64,000 nucleotides of DNA from Pseudomonas sp. RIT-562 (GTDB lineage: Bacteria > Pseudomonadota > Gammaproteobacteria > Pseudomonadales > Pseudomonadaceae), in assembly GCF_026241895.1 (NCBI RefSeq), contig NZ_JAPJIV010000006.1, positions 124,001-188,000 of the forward strand. The letters are read 5' to 3'. The notes under the pieces were generated by a model that was not told where the DNA came from, made no database searches, and saw nothing but the letters and a program-made list of their open reading frames with translations. Of this stretch, positions 7,338-17,189 are shown in pieces. Every line of letters begins with the position of its first letter. Position 1 is the first letter of the stretch. Both the position numbers and the translations under genes were made by a program.

Positions 7338-9971
7338 ATGGAAATTGCGACAGGTTTGCCTAAGTACCGTATGAGTGAATACCGATTTAGTGCCGTCGCC
7401 GTTTCCATTTGTCTAAGCCTGGGTTGGCCGCAATTCGCCCAGGCAAGTTGCACACTTACGCCCACCGCCGGTAATGACAACCATGTCTGCGATAGCGGCA
7501 TGGGCGGCCCCCTGACCGACCTTCTCGGCAACAACAGCCTGACGTTTCCCACCGGCGGCACTGGCCAAATCAATGGCACCGTCACCTTTGGCGCCGGTGC
7601 CGATGCACTGCTGATGGATTCCGGCACCCTTGCCGGCACCCTCAACCTGGGTGACGGTACCGACTCGGTGCGGATCAGCAACGGTGTGATCACCGGAGCG
7701 GTCAACCAAGGCAACCAGATCGATGACTTCGTGATGACGGGCGGGACCATCCAGTCCCTGGCCCAAGGCGACAGCCGCGATACCTTCCTGATGACCGGCG
7801 GCACCGTAGTCGGAGCCTTCGAAGACGGCGACGTTGCGAAAATGACCGGCGGCACCATCGGTCGGGTCGACATGAAACTCGACAACAACCTGTTCGACAT
7901 GTCGGCTGGCCAGATCCTCGGCAATCTGGTGACAGGTTTCGGCACCGACACCATCATCGTTTCTGGCGGCAGAATCGGCGGCAACATCAGCGTCAGCGGC
8001 GGCAACGACAGCATTACCGTCACCGGCGGCGAAATCGTCGGCGAAATCCGCGCCAGTGTCGGCGATGACATTTTCAACTGGAGCGGCGGGATCATCCGCT
8101 CCCCGGTCCTGATGGGCGAAGGCAATGACATTGCAAGCCTCACCAATCTGAGCGAAAGCACCCTGGCACTGACGCCGGGCCTCGACGGCGGCCTTGGCAC
8201 CGATACCTTGAACTTCAAGCAAACCACCACTGCCGGTGCGTCGCGCTACACCAACTGGGAAACGGTCAACCTGACCACGAACTCAAGCCTGGACCTGCAA
8301 AGCAGCTCGCTGGTGTTGGGCGACAGTGCCAGCGCAACCGGCGTCATCAACGTCGATGCCACCAGCACCCTCACCTCGACCCAAGGCAGCATTGTGCCTT
8401 TCACTGCAGGCCAACTGGCAACCTTGAACAATGCCGGCACCATCGACCTCACCAGCGGCAACTCGCGCACCAACGACACGCTGACGGTACAAGGCAACTA
8501 TGCTGGCAACGGTGGCAAGCTGCTGCTGCAAAGCGTGCTCGGCGAAGACAACTCGGCCAGCGATAAACTGGTGGTCAACAACGGCACCCTCACCGGCAGC
8601 ACCGTCATTACCGTGCAAAACCTGGGCGGTGCAGGCGGGCTCACTCAGCAGAACGGCATCCAGCTTGTCGAAGCGCAAGGCTCGGCAGTCAGCAACATCA
8701 GCGCGTTTGCGCTCAATGGCGGGCTGATTTCCGCCGGTGCCTTTGATTACCGCCTGTTCAAAGGTGGCGTCACTGCAGGCACGGAAAACAGCTGGTACCT
8801 GCGCTCGGCAGTGGTTGCGCCGGCGGTCACCACCATTCCAAATCCTGACCCGCAGCTGCCCCCCATTACGGTGCCGGTCGTTCCCGTACCAGTTGCCGCA
8901 CTCGCCCCGCCCGCGCCAGCGCCAGCGCCTGAACCAGGCAGCCCCGGGTTGCCAGCGCCGGCGCCAGCGCCCCTGCCACCGCTACCCGAAGCCGTACCCG
9001 GTGCGGCACCGATCGCGCTGTATCGCCCGGAAGTCCCCAACTGGTCGGTATTGCCGCCTGCCGCAGCGCAGTTAAGCCTGATGGCGCTCGGTACTTTCCA
9101 TGATCGCCAGGGCGACCAGCGCCTGCTCACGGAAACGGGGGCGTTCGGCGCGGGCTGGGGCCGGGCCTACGGCAAGGACCTCGAGCAAACCTGGGCCGGT
9201 ACGGTAACGCCGAAGTTCGACGGTTCGATCAAGGGCTATCAGGTCGGAAATGACATCTTCAGTTCGTTAACCTCCGGCGGGCAGACCCAGCGCACCGGTT
9301 TTTTCGTCGGCCACAGCAGCATGAAAGGCAACGTCGACGGCTTCAACCAGGGCTTTGAAGACAAACGCGCCGGTAAGATCGAGCTGCGCGGCGACCACGT
9401 CGGCCTGTACTGGACCTTGGTGGACCCTACCGGCTGGTACTTCGATAACGTGATCATGGCGACTCGCTTTGATGGCGATAATCGCTCGGAACGCGGCCTG
9501 AAGCTCGACACCCGTGGTCACGGGCTGACGCTGTCCAGCGAAGCCGGTTATCCATTCGCCGTCACTGAAAAATGGGTGGTTGAGCCCCAGGTGCAAATCA
9601 TCCATCAGAAAATCTCCCTGGACAGCCAGGACGACGGCATCTCCCGCGTTGACTTCGACTCCGACGGTGCATGGACCGGGCGCCTGGGTGCCAGGCTCAA
9701 AGGCAGCTACCAGGTCAGCGGCCGCCCGCTCGAACCTTACCTGCGGGTTAACCTGTGGCGCACGCTGTCCGGCTCTGACACGGTGACCTTCGACAACGTC
9801 GACCAGGTCACCACTGAACAAAAAGCCTCATCGGCTGATGTTGGCCTGGGCGTGAACCTGAGCCTGGCCAAAGACGTCAGCGTTTACGCTGGCGCTGACT
9901 ACAGCACCAATATTGACAGCCAACAGCTACAGGGAGTGTCTGGCAATTTGGGCGTGAGGATTAGCTGGTAA
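7338..9971 (+). CDS. Autotransporter with beta-solenoid passenger and C-terminal barrel
   Basis: A type Va secretion protein of 877 residues. An N-terminal signal sequence (hydrophobic AVAVSICLSLGW, cleavage likely after FAQA) exports it to the periplasm. The passenger, about residues 60-300, consists of degenerate repeats of about 20-24 residues with the theme GxDxFxMTGGTIxG, typical of a right-handed beta-helix. A Pro/Ala-rich linker (about residues 510-570) leads to an outer-membrane barrel of about 290 residues that ends in GVRISW, with the terminal aromatic residue expected for BAM recognition. The start is set at the ATG at 7338, which follows TGGAG; an upstream GTG at 7293 falls inside the leader hairpin. 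No protease triad or RGD motif was noticed, so the passenger function (adhesion is common) is unknown. Confidence 0.9.
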   Translation: MEIATGLPKYRMSEYRFSAVAVSICLSLGWPQFAQASCTLTPTAGNDNHVCDSGMGGPLTDLLGNNSLTFPTGGTGQINGTVTFGAGADALLMDSGTLAGTLNLGDGTDSVRISNGVITGAVNQGNQIDDFVMTGGTIQSLAQGDSRDTFLMTGGTVVGAFEDGDVAKMTGGTIGRVDMKLDNNLFDMSAGQILGNLVTGFGTDTIIVSGGRIGGNISVSGGNDSITVTGGEIVGEIRASVGDDIFNWSGGIIRSPVLMGEGNDIASLTNLSESTLALTPGLDGGLGTDTLNFKQTTTAGASRYTNWETVNLTTNSSLDLQSSSLVLGDSASATGVINVDATSTLTSTQGSIVPFTAGQLATLNNAGTIDLTSGNSRTNDTLTVQGNYAGNGGKLLLQSVLGEDNSASDKLVVNNGTLTGSTVITVQNLGGAGGLTQQNGIQLVEAQGSAVSNISAFALNGGLISAGAFDYRLFKGGVTAGTENSWYLRSAVVAPAVTTIPNPDPQLPPITVPVVPVPVAALAPPAPAPAPEPGSPGLPAPAPAPLPPLPEAVPGAAPIALYRPEVPNWSVLPPAAAQLSLMALGTFHDRQGDQRLLTETGAFGAGWGRAYGKDLEQTWAGTVTPKFDGSIKGYQVGNDIFSSLTSGGQTQRTGFFVGHSSMKGNVDGFNQGFEDKRAGKIELRGDHVGLYWTLVDPTGWYFDNVIMATRFDGDNRSERGLKLDTRGHGLTLSSEAGYPFAVTEKWVVEPQVQIIHQKISLDSQDDGISRVDFDSDGAWTGRLGARLKGSYQVSGRPLEPYLRVNLWRTLSGSDTVTFDNVDQVTTEQKASSADVGLGVNLSLAKDVSVYAGADYSTNIDSQQLQGVSGNLGVRISW

Positions 9972-10283
9972 TCATCATGTATAGGCTCTGGCGCGCGGTT
10001 TTTTGACGATGTTTCGTACAAACAATCACTTGCAAGCGCGCCGGAAATCAGTCACTTAATAGCATCAAATTAAGCCTACCATTTATCGGCCATTTTCTTG
10101 ACGCAATGTCAAGCATCTTCTTAGCTACACCGTACTACCCCCGGAAACACTACCAGGAACAAGCCTTCACACCGCTCATATCAGGGCAGGTGCAGGTTTG
10201 GCCTACTCAATTCGGTCGCCCCTCATTCGGGGTAGGAGAGACGCCAAAGCGAGATAGCGCATGCGATTGCAAGGTAGACCACC
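9972..10283 (+). other. 312-base gap before the barrel-only gene
   Basis: No convincing gene is seen. The stretch is less GC-rich near 10030-10130, then contains a small hairpin (CGCCCCTCATTCGGGG, about 10218-10233) and the start region of the next gene. No riboswitch class could be matched. It probably holds the promoter and leader of the downstream gene. Confidence 0.4.
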
Positions 10284-11357
10284 ATGAGAACATCACTCCC
10301 CCCACTAGAGATCAAAGTTACTTTCTACACCCTCTCGAGTTCGCTGCTGTTGTGTTCATCTGTGGGAGCGCAGGCGGGGCCCATAGAAGATGAGACCCTG
10401 CCCTGGTATCGCCAGGACGTCCCGGTGATGTCACTGCCCGCAATCAATATCACTGCGCCCTACCCCGGCCATTTCAGCGCCGCATCCGACGCCCGAAGTT
10501 CACGCCTGACCATCGAAGATGCAGCTCCCTCGACCTGGGACCAACTGTACGGCCAGCCCTCGCGCCTGGCCCAGGAGGACGCCCTGGCGCAAGGTTTTTC
10601 AGGGCCCGGTGTCAGCGAATTCAAGGGCCCGGCGATCCTTACCCTGCAGAGCAACAGCGGACATACCCAGCGAGTCGGCCTGATCGGCGGCACGAGTCAG
10701 TTTCAGAGCAACAGCAATGGTCTGTTGACCAGTCGCGCCCAGGCTGACCCCGCCACGGACACCCTCAACCTGCAAGGCCAGAGCCTTGGCGCCTATTGGA
10801 GCCTGACCGGGCCGCAAGGCTGGCACGTCGACCTGTCGGCCAGCGGTGGTCGGGTCAACGGTTTCAGCCGTAATGAACAGGGCGCGCGGCAAGTGACCGA
10901 AGGCAGCGCGGTGACGCTGTCGGTGGAGGGCGGATTCCCCATCGGGCTGAGCGAAAACTGGGTAGTCGAACCCCAGGCGCAGTTGATCAACCAACGAATT
11001 ACCCTCGATACGCCCTATTCGGGTTCGGGTAATGCTGCTGCCAGCGATCTCAACTCCTGGAGCGGCCGGGTCGGAGCGCGGTTGAAGGGCAGCTACGATA
11101 TCAATGGCTTGGGCGTGGAGCCGTATGTGCGGACCAACTTGTGGCACACGGTGTACACCGGCAACACGGTATCGCTGGATCAGGTCGACAAGATCAGCAG
11201 CAGCCGCAAGTCGTCGACGGTGGAGTTAGGGCTGGGATTGGTGGCGAAGGTGACACCGGCGGTGAGCCTGTATGTCAGTGCCGATTACAGCAGTGATGTG
11301 GATGACAACGATTTGAACGGGCTGATTGGCAGCCTGGGTGTGCGGATGCGTTGGTAA
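10284..11357 (+). CDS. Passenger-less autotransporter beta-domain protein
   Basis: A 357-residue protein with a signal sequence (hydrophobic FYTLSSSLLLCSS, cleavage likely after AQA) followed almost at once by a region matching the linker-to-barrel junction of the preceding autotransporter: WYRQDVPVMSLPA here against YRPEVPNWSVLPPAA there. The remaining residues align along the whole barrel, including SENWVVEPQAQLI, GARLKGSY, VEPYVRTNLW and the C-terminal VRMRW. It is thus a complete outer-membrane barrel without a passenger, most simply a duplicated copy that lost the exported domain, or a barrel with its own role. The ATG at 10284 was used; a clear ribosome-binding site is not obvious (AAGGTAG lies at 10271-10277). 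Confidence 0.85.
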   Translation: MRTSLPPLEIKVTFYTLSSSLLLCSSVGAQAGPIEDETLPWYRQDVPVMSLPAINITAPYPGHFSAASDARSSRLTIEDAAPSTWDQLYGQPSRLAQEDALAQGFSGPGVSEFKGPAILTLQSNSGHTQRVGLIGGTSQFQSNSNGLLTSRAQADPATDTLNLQGQSLGAYWSLTGPQGWHVDLSASGGRVNGFSRNEQGARQVTEGSAVTLSVEGGFPIGLSENWVVEPQAQLINQRITLDTPYSGSGNAAASDLNSWSGRVGARLKGSYDINGLGVEPYVRTNLWHTVYTGNTVSLDQVDKISSSRKSSTVELGLGLVAKVTPAVSLYVSADYSSDVDDNDLNGLIGSLGVRMRW

Positions 11358-11369
11358 TTGATTAAAAGC

Positions 11370-11420
11370 AAAAGATCGCAGCCTGCGGCAGCGCGCACAC
11401 TCCGCAGGCTGCGACCTTTT
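11370..11420. terminator. Bidirectional terminator between barrel gene and glgB
   Basis: AAAAGATCGCAGCCTGCGG at 11370-11388 pairs with CCGCAGGCTGCGACCTTTT at 11402-11420. An A-run on one side and a T-run on the other allow termination of both converging genes. The arm sequence is the same REP-like word found between treS and glgE. Confidence 0.75.
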
Positions 11421-11423
11421 GAA

Positions 11424-13655
11424 TTACGCCTCAGGTCGCAAGATCAGCACCGCCAACGGCGGCAGATTCAACGACAGCGAAAGCGGCTGACCGTGGCTCG
11501 GTTCTTCTTCGGTAAACGCCCCGCCGCCATTGCCATAATTGGACCCGGCATACATCGCCGCATCACTGTTGATGACCTCGGTCCAGCGCCCGGCAAACGG
11601 CACGCCGACTCGGTAACCCTGACGTGGCACCGGCGTAAAGTTGGCTACCACCAACACCGGGCTGCCATCCTTGCTCCAGCGCAGGAAGGCATACACGCTG
11701 TTGATCGCATCATCGCCAATCAACCACTGGAACCCCTGGGGCGCGTCGTCCTGGTCATGCATCGCCGGCTCTTCGCGGTACAACCGGTTAAGGTCGCCGA
11801 CGAGCTTCTGCACACCCTTGTGCTCGGAGTACTGCAGCAGGTACCAATCTAGCTGCTGATCGTGATTCCACTCGCGCCACTGGCCGAACTCGCAGCCCAT
11901 GAACAGCAATTTCTTGCCCGGGTGCGACCACATGAAGCTCAGGTAGGCCCGCAGGTTGGCAAATTTCTGCCAGCGGTCGCCGGGCATCTTGTCGATCAGC
12001 GAGTGCTTGCCATGGACCACTTCATCATGGGAAATCGGCAGGATGAAGCGCTCGGACCACGCATACACCAGGCCAAAACTCAGCTCGTTGTGGTGATGCC
12101 CGCGATACACCGGGTCCTGCTGGATGTAGTGCAACGAATCGTGCATCCAGCCCATGTTCCATTTGTAGTCAAAACCCAGGCCGCCCTGTTGGGTGCTCTG
12201 GCTGACGCCAGGCCACGCAGTCGATTCTTCGGCAATGACCAGGGCGCCAGGCGCCTCCAGATTGACCACATCGTTAAGGTGGCGCAGGAAGTCGATCGCC
12301 TCCAAGTTCTCCCGACCGCCATGCCGGTTCGGCACCCATTCGCCGGCCTTGCGCGAATAGTCGCGATAAAGCATCGACGCCACGGCATCGACGCGCAGGC
12401 CGTCGACGTGGAAATGCTTGAGCCAGTGCAACCCGGACGCCAGCATGTAGCCGTGCACTTCGGTGCGGCCGAGGTTGTAGATCAGGGTGTCCCAGTCCTG
12501 GTGGAAACCTTCCTGCGGATTACCGTATTCGTACAGCGCGGTGCCATCGAATTGCGCCAGGCCGTGGGTATCCGTCGGGAAATGCGCCGGCACCCAATCG
12601 AGGATCACACCGATGTCCGCCAGGTGGCAGGCGTTGACGAAGGCGGCAAAATCATCGGGTGAGCCGTAGCGCGCACTCGGAGCGAACTGCGACAGCAACT
12701 GGTAACCCCATGAGCCACCGAACGGGTGTTCCATGATCGGCATCAGCTCGATATGGGTAAACCCCAGTTCCTTCACGTATGGAATCAGGCGCTCGCCCAA
12801 CTCATGCCAGCTGTACTGGCGGGCGACTTCGCCCAGATCGTCCAGTTCGCACTGCCAGGAACCGGCGTGCAACTCGTAGATCGACAGCGGCGCACTCGGG
12901 TGCTGACGTTCGATGCGCGACTGCATCCACGCCTGGTCCTGCCATTCAATGCTCAGGGGCGCGGCGACTTTGGACGCGGTGTCCGGCGGCAGCGTAGTCG
13001 CCAGCGCCATCGGGTCGGCCTTCAGCGGCAAGATGCCGTGGGCGCCCAGAATCTCGTATTTGTAGGTTTCGCCGGCCTGCATGCGTGGGATAAACAACTC
13101 CCACACACCGGTAGGATGGCGCAGGCGCATCGGATGACGACGGCCGTCCCAATTGTTGAAGTCCCCCACCACCGAGACCCGCTTGGCATTTGGCGCCCAC
13201 ACGGCAAACCGCACGCCATCAACGCCGTCGACGGTTTTCAGCTGGGCACCGAGGCAGCTGCTGAGGTCGCGGTGATTGCCTTCGGCAAACAGGTACAGGT
13301 CCATCTCGCCCAGTAACGGGCCGAAGCTGTAGGGGTCCTCGGAAACCTGCTCGCCACCGGCCCAGCGCGTGCGCAACAGGTAAGGCTGGGCGCGATCGAA
13401 ATGGCCGACGAACAGGCCAGGAGTCTGGGTGGCCTCGAGGCTGCCCAGTTCTTCCCCGGAGTCCTTGGCGATCACTTGGACGCTCAGGGCATCCGGCAAA
13501 TAAGCCCGAATGAATTGGCCGCCGGCGTTGTCGCCATGGGGGCCGAGTATTGCGAAAGGGTCGGGATGTGCGGCGCGAACCAGCGCGTCGATGTCCTGCG
13601 ATCCGGGCAGCAGCGCTTCTTTAGCGTGACCCAGTTCCTTGTTCTGGAAACTCAT
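11424..13655 (-). CDS. glgB: 1,4-alpha-glucan branching enzyme GlgB
   Basis: GlgB (GH13) cuts alpha-1,4 glucan chains and rejoins them as alpha-1,6 branches. The 743-residue length and layout are standard: an N-terminal CBM48-like domain, a second CBM48 ([21 protein letters not shown], read from its parts), then the barrel. Visible catalytic residues are the nucleophile Asp423 in LRVDAVAS, the acid Glu476 in VIAEES, and the His-Asp pair in [11 protein letters not shown]. The start lies two bases after the treS stop with a ribosome-binding site inside treS, so the genes are coupled. In the GlgE pathway it branches the linear maltosyl polymer, the last step of this operon. Confidence 0.97.
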   Translation of the reverse strand: MSFQNKELGHAKEALLPGSQDIDALVRAAHPDPFAILGPHGDNAGGQFIRAYLPDALSVQVIAKDSGEELGSLEATQTPGLFVGHFDRAQPYLLRTRWAGGEQVSEDPYSFGPLLGEMDLYLFAEGNHRDLSSCLGAQLKTVDGVDGVRFAVWAPNAKRVSVVGDFNNWDGRRHPMRLRHPTGVWELFIPRMQAGETYKYEILGAHGILPLKADPMALATTLPPDTASKVAAPLSIEWQDQAWMQSRIERQHPSAPLSIYELHAGSWQCELDDLGEVARQYSWHELGERLIPYVKELGFTHIELMPIMEHPFGGSWGYQLLSQFAPSARYGSPDDFAAFVNACHLADIGVILDWVPAHFPTDTHGLAQFDGTALYEYGNPQEGFHQDWDTLIYNLGRTEVHGYMLASGLHWLKHFHVDGLRVDAVASMLYRDYSRKAGEWVPNRHGGRENLEAIDFLRHLNDVVNLEAPGALVIAEESTAWPGVSQSTQQGGLGFDYKWNMGWMHDSLHYIQQDPVYRGHHHNELSFGLVYAWSERFILPISHDEVVHGKHSLIDKMPGDRWQKFANLRAYLSFMWSHPGKKLLFMGCEFGQWREWNHDQQLDWYLLQYSEHKGVQKLVGDLNRLYREEPAMHDQDDAPQGFQWLIGDDAINSVYAFLRWSKDGSPVLVVANFTPVPRQGYRVGVPFAGRWTEVINSDAAMYAGSNYGNGGGAFTEEEPSHGQPLSLSLNLPPLAVLILRPEA

Positions 13656-13657
13656 GA

Positions 13658-16600
13658 CTACTCTCCACCAAGATCGGAAAAGGGTTTAAGCCCACTCAAT
13701 AATCCATACAAACCATGCAACGGCACGGGCAGCCAGGTCGGGCGATTTTCCGCCTCGTAGGCCACCTCGTACGCGGCCTTTTCCAGACCGAACAATGCCA
13801 GCGCAGCGTCCTCGCCTCCCGGATCTTGCCACGCATGTCCAAGACTAGCTGCCGCCAGCCGATAAGCGTCGACAAATGCCTGGCGAGCTTCATTTAAATA
13901 ACGCTCGGCGACCCTGACTCGCGCCGCCTGTGCGTCCTCGGTGTTATCGACGTTGTGCACATTGATGGTCATGGCTGCGGCGTAATCGAACGAACGCAGC
14001 ACGCCACTCACATCCTTGTACGGGCTGTGCTTGCCCCGACGTTCGTACAGAGGCCGAGCGGGTTCACCTTCAAAGTCGATCAGGTAGGCATCGCCCTTGA
14101 TCACCAGCACCTGGCCCAAGTGCAGGTCGCCGTGGACGCGAATTCGCAGGCCACCGGCGGCCTTTTTGCCCAGGTCCTGGACATGGCTCAGGATCGCCTT
14201 TTTGTTGTCCAGCAAACGACTGACCAGCGCCTGGTCGGCCGGGTTCAGTTCGGATTGATGCTGTTTCAACAACTTGAGCGAATGTTCCACCTGCGCGGCG
14301 ACATCCTTGGCCGAAGCCAGGGCTTCTTTTTGCGTGGTGACCTGCGGCGCAAAGTCCGGGTCATCGGTGGGCGCCGCGAGCACCTGGTGCATTTCACCCA
14401 GGCGCTGGCCGAGCATGCCGGCAAAATCCTTCAGCTCGCCCAAGGCGTTGTAGTGCTGTTCCTGCTCGGAAATGGCTTGCGCCAGTTCGTCGCGAAGTGC
14501 GCGTTCGAGGTTGTTCTGTGTCCATTCCCAGGCGTCGCCCTGATTACTCAGGAAGCCCTGGGCGATCATCAGCAGCGTGTCCTCGCCTTCAGCGTTGCGG
14601 CGGATTACCGAACCCAGCAGCGGGGAAATATTGGCGAAACCGGCATTGGTCAGGTACGCGCTCATCTCCAGTTCGGGGTGCACCCCGGAGGCGATTTTGC
14701 GGATCAATTTGAGCACCAGGCTCTTGCCGACCACCACCGAGCTGTTGGACTGCTCGGCCGACAGATAGCGCACTTCCGACTCCGCGTTAAGGCCCAACTG
14801 AGCGAGCGCGGGGGTCGGTTCGAAGCGGATCTCGCCTGCGTCAGATGCCAGCACCGTGTTGTTCTGCATGCCGGCCAACACGGCTCGGATGAAGTTTTCC
14901 AGGGCAAAGGCATCGGTGATGATGCCGACCTGGCGACCGCGGCGAACCCGGGACAGCGCCAGTTGCTGCGGCAGCGCCGGGCCGACCTGATCCTCGGCAA
15001 TGAAGCCAAATGGCAGTTGGTAACGGCTGGTCTGGCCATTGCTGGTGACGTCTATTTCGCTCAGCAACACCGGATGCTCGGCGTCGCCAAAGCGCACGCC
15101 ATAGGCCATTTTGACCTGTTCGATGGTGGCGTCCTTGCCGGCAAACCAGCGGCGATTCTGCAGCCAGTTCGGCAGGATGCCCTGTTCCATGGTGTCCCGG
15201 GACGGCGTTTCGAGCAGCTCTTCCATGCGGTGCTTGAGCACCAGGGTGGTGAAGTCCGGCAGACTCTGCGCCGGTTCCACGTGCCAGCTCGGCATCTGGT
15301 TTTCCGCCGCCAGGCCGAACCAGTAGAAACCGTACGGCGCCAGGGTCAGCAGGAAGTTCAGCTGGCCGATGGGCGGGAACGCGTTACCGCCGAGCATTTC
15401 CACCGGCACCATGCCGGTGTAGGCCGACAAGTCGAGCTCGGCCGCCTGGGCACTGCGCGACACGTTGGCCACGCACAGAATGATCTCGTGCTTACCATCT
15501 GCCCCTGTGAATTCGCGGGTATAGGCGAGAATTCGACGATTGCTCGGCGAGAGCATTTTCAAGGTGCCGCGCCCAAACGCCTTGGACTGCTTGCGCACCG
15601 CAAGCATGCGTCGGGTCCAGTTGAGCAGGGAATGCGGATCGCCGGCTTGGGTCTCCACATTCACCGACAGGTAACCGTATTGCGGGTCCATGATCGGTGG
15701 CAACACCAGGCTGGCCGGGTCGGCGCGGGAGAAGCCGCCATTGCGGTCAATCGACCATTGCATTGGCGTGCGTACGCCATCACGGTCGCCCAGGTAGATG
15801 TTGTCGCCCATGCCGATTTCGTCGCCGTAGTACAAAGTCGGCGTGCCCGGCATCGACAGCAACAGGCTGTTGAGCAGTTCCACGCGGCGGCGGTCACGCT
15901 CCATCAATGGCGCCAGGCGCCGACGAATCCCCAGGTTGATGCGGGCGCGCCGATCGGCAGCGTAATAGTTCCACAGGTAGTCGCGTTCCTTGTCAGTGAC
16001 CATCTCCAGCGTCAACTCATCATGGTTGCGCAGGAAAATCGCCCACTGGCAGTTGGCCGGAATCTCCGGGGTCTGGCGCAGGATGTCGGTGATCGGAAAG
16101 CGGTCTTCCTGGGCGAGCGCCATGTACATGCGCGGCATCAGCGGGAAATGGAACGCCATGTGGCATTCATCGCCATTCTGGCCCTCGGCGTCGGTGTCGC
16201 CAAAGTACAGCTGGGTGTCTTCCGGCCATTGATTGGCCTCGGCCAGCAGCATGCGGTCGGGGTAGTTGGCATCGATCTCGGCGCGGATCTGCTTGAGGAC
16301 GTCGTGGGTCTCAGGCAGGTTTTCGTTGTTGGTGCCATCGCGTTCAATCAGGTACGGAATGGCGTCCAGGCGCAAGCCGTCGATGCCCATGTCGAGCCAG
16401 TAGCGCATCACTGACAGCACGGCCTTCATGACTTGCGGGTTGTCGAAATTCAGGTCCGGCTGGTGCGAGTAGAAACGGTGCCAAAAGTACTGGCCTGCCA
16501 CCGGATCCCACGTCCAGTTGGACTTCTCGGTATCAAGAAAGATGATGCGGGTGCCGTCGTATTTCTGGTCGTCATCAGACCACACGTAGAAGTCCCGGGC

Positions 16601-16999
16601 GGCCGAGCCTTTCTTCGCTTTGCGCGCGCGCTGGAACCAGGCGTGCTGGTCGGAGGTGTGGTTGATGACCAATTCGGTGATCACCCGCAGACCGCGATCA
16701 TGGGCCTCGGAGATGAACCGCTTGGCATCGGCCATGGTGCCGTAGTCGGGGTGCACGCCGCGGTATTCGGCAATATCGTAGCCGTCGTCGCGGCGGGGCG
16801 AAGGGTAGAACGGCAATAGCCAGATGGTATTGACGCCTAGGTCGGCAATGTAATCAAGCTTGGCGATCAGGCCGGGAAAGTCGCCGATCCCGTCGTTGTT
16901 GGAGTCGAAAAATGATTTGACGTGTACCTGATAGATCACCGCATCCTTGTACCAGAGCGGGTCTTTGATAAAGGTGGCTGCCTTGGGTTTCTTCGCCAT
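13658..16999 (-). CDS. treS: Trehalose synthase fused to maltokinase (TreS-Pep2)
   Basis: A fusion of 1113 residues. The first ~550 residues are a GH13 trehalose synthase, which interconverts trehalose and maltose; the nucleophile is Asp212 in LRLDAIPYL, with [11 protein letters not shown] and FLRNHDELT as the acid and His-Asp motifs. The C-terminal ~450 residues are a maltokinase of the aminoglycoside-phosphotransferase-like fold, with [13 protein letters not shown] (catalytic Asp) and [11 protein letters not shown] (metal Asp). The fused protein therefore channels trehalose via maltose to maltose-1-phosphate for GlgE. The ATG at 16999 is preferred to one at 17041 because CAGGAGTTTCAA precedes it. 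Such fusions are known in Pseudomonas. It lies between glgE and glgB on the same strand. Confidence 0.96.
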   Translation of the reverse strand: MAKKPKAATFIKDPLWYKDAVIYQVHVKSFFDSNNDGIGDFPGLIAKLDYIADLGVNTIWLLPFYPSPRRDDGYDIAEYRGVHPDYGTMADAKRFISEAHDRGLRVITELVINHTSDQHAWFQRARKAKKGSAARDFYVWSDDDQKYDGTRIIFLDTEKSNWTWDPVAGQYFWHRFYSHQPDLNFDNPQVMKAVLSVMRYWLDMGIDGLRLDAIPYLIERDGTNNENLPETHDVLKQIRAEIDANYPDRMLLAEANQWPEDTQLYFGDTDAEGQNGDECHMAFHFPLMPRMYMALAQEDRFPITDILRQTPEIPANCQWAIFLRNHDELTLEMVTDKERDYLWNYYAADRRARINLGIRRRLAPLMERDRRRVELLNSLLLSMPGTPTLYYGDEIGMGDNIYLGDRDGVRTPMQWSIDRNGGFSRADPASLVLPPIMDPQYGYLSVNVETQAGDPHSLLNWTRRMLAVRKQSKAFGRGTLKMLSPSNRRILAYTREFTGADGKHEIILCVANVSRSAQAAELDLSAYTGMVPVEMLGGNAFPPIGQLNFLLTLAPYGFYWFGLAAENQMPSWHVEPAQSLPDFTTLVLKHRMEELLETPSRDTMEQGILPNWLQNRRWFAGKDATIEQVKMAYGVRFGDAEHPVLLSEIDVTSNGQTSRYQLPFGFIAEDQVGPALPQQLALSRVRRGRQVGIITDAFALENFIRAVLAGMQNNTVLASDAGEIRFEPTPALAQLGLNAESEVRYLSAEQSNSSVVVGKSLVLKLIRKIASGVHPELEMSAYLTNAGFANISPLLGSVIRRNAEGEDTLLMIAQGFLSNQGDAWEWTQNNLERALRDELAQAISEQEQHYNALGELKDFAGMLGQRLGEMHQVLAAPTDDPDFAPQVTTQKEALASAKDVAAQVEHSLKLLKQHQSELNPADQALVSRLLDNKKAILSHVQDLGKKAAGGLRIRVHGDLHLGQVLVIKGDAYLIDFEGEPARPLYERRGKHSPYKDVSGVLRSFDYAAAMTINVHNVDNTEDAQAARVRVAERYLNEARQAFVDAYRLAAASLGHAWQDPGGEDAALALFGLEKAAYEVAYEAENRPTWLPVPLHGLYGLLSGLKPFSDLGGE

Positions 17000-17054
17000 T
17001 TGAAACTCCTGTTGAATTCGATACCGCAATGCGTCTGGCAAACGGATTTCCGTC

Positions 17055-17163
17055 GTAGGAGCTGCCGAAGGCTGCGATCTTTTGATGTTGAAATTCCGTT
17101 GACGCAGATGTCCTCAAAAATCAAAGACAAGATCAAAAGATCGCAGCCTGCGGCAGCTCCTAC
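17055..17163. repeat. Inverted REP-like pair between glgE and treS
   Basis: GTAGGAGCTGCCGAAGGCTG and onward (17055-17086) is repeated inverted at 17132-17163 with one mismatch over 32 bases, around a 45-base spacer. The arms share the GATCGCAGCCTGCGGCAG word of the 11.4-kb terminator. Placed inside the glgE-treS operon, it may stabilise or partly terminate the transcript. Confidence 0.85.
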
Positions 17164-17189
17164 CGAGGTCAGCGGTCAGCCTCTTCTAT

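Noticed and set aside
9972..10283. Possible riboswitch (glycine or c-di-GMP type) before the barrel-only gene, suggested by GGAGAGACG and nearby GCAAGG words
   Set aside because: The conserved cores and pairing of those classes could not be matched.
13955..16414. An 819-codon open frame antisense to treS
   Set aside because: Shadow of the TreS-maltokinase codons with no recognisable domain.
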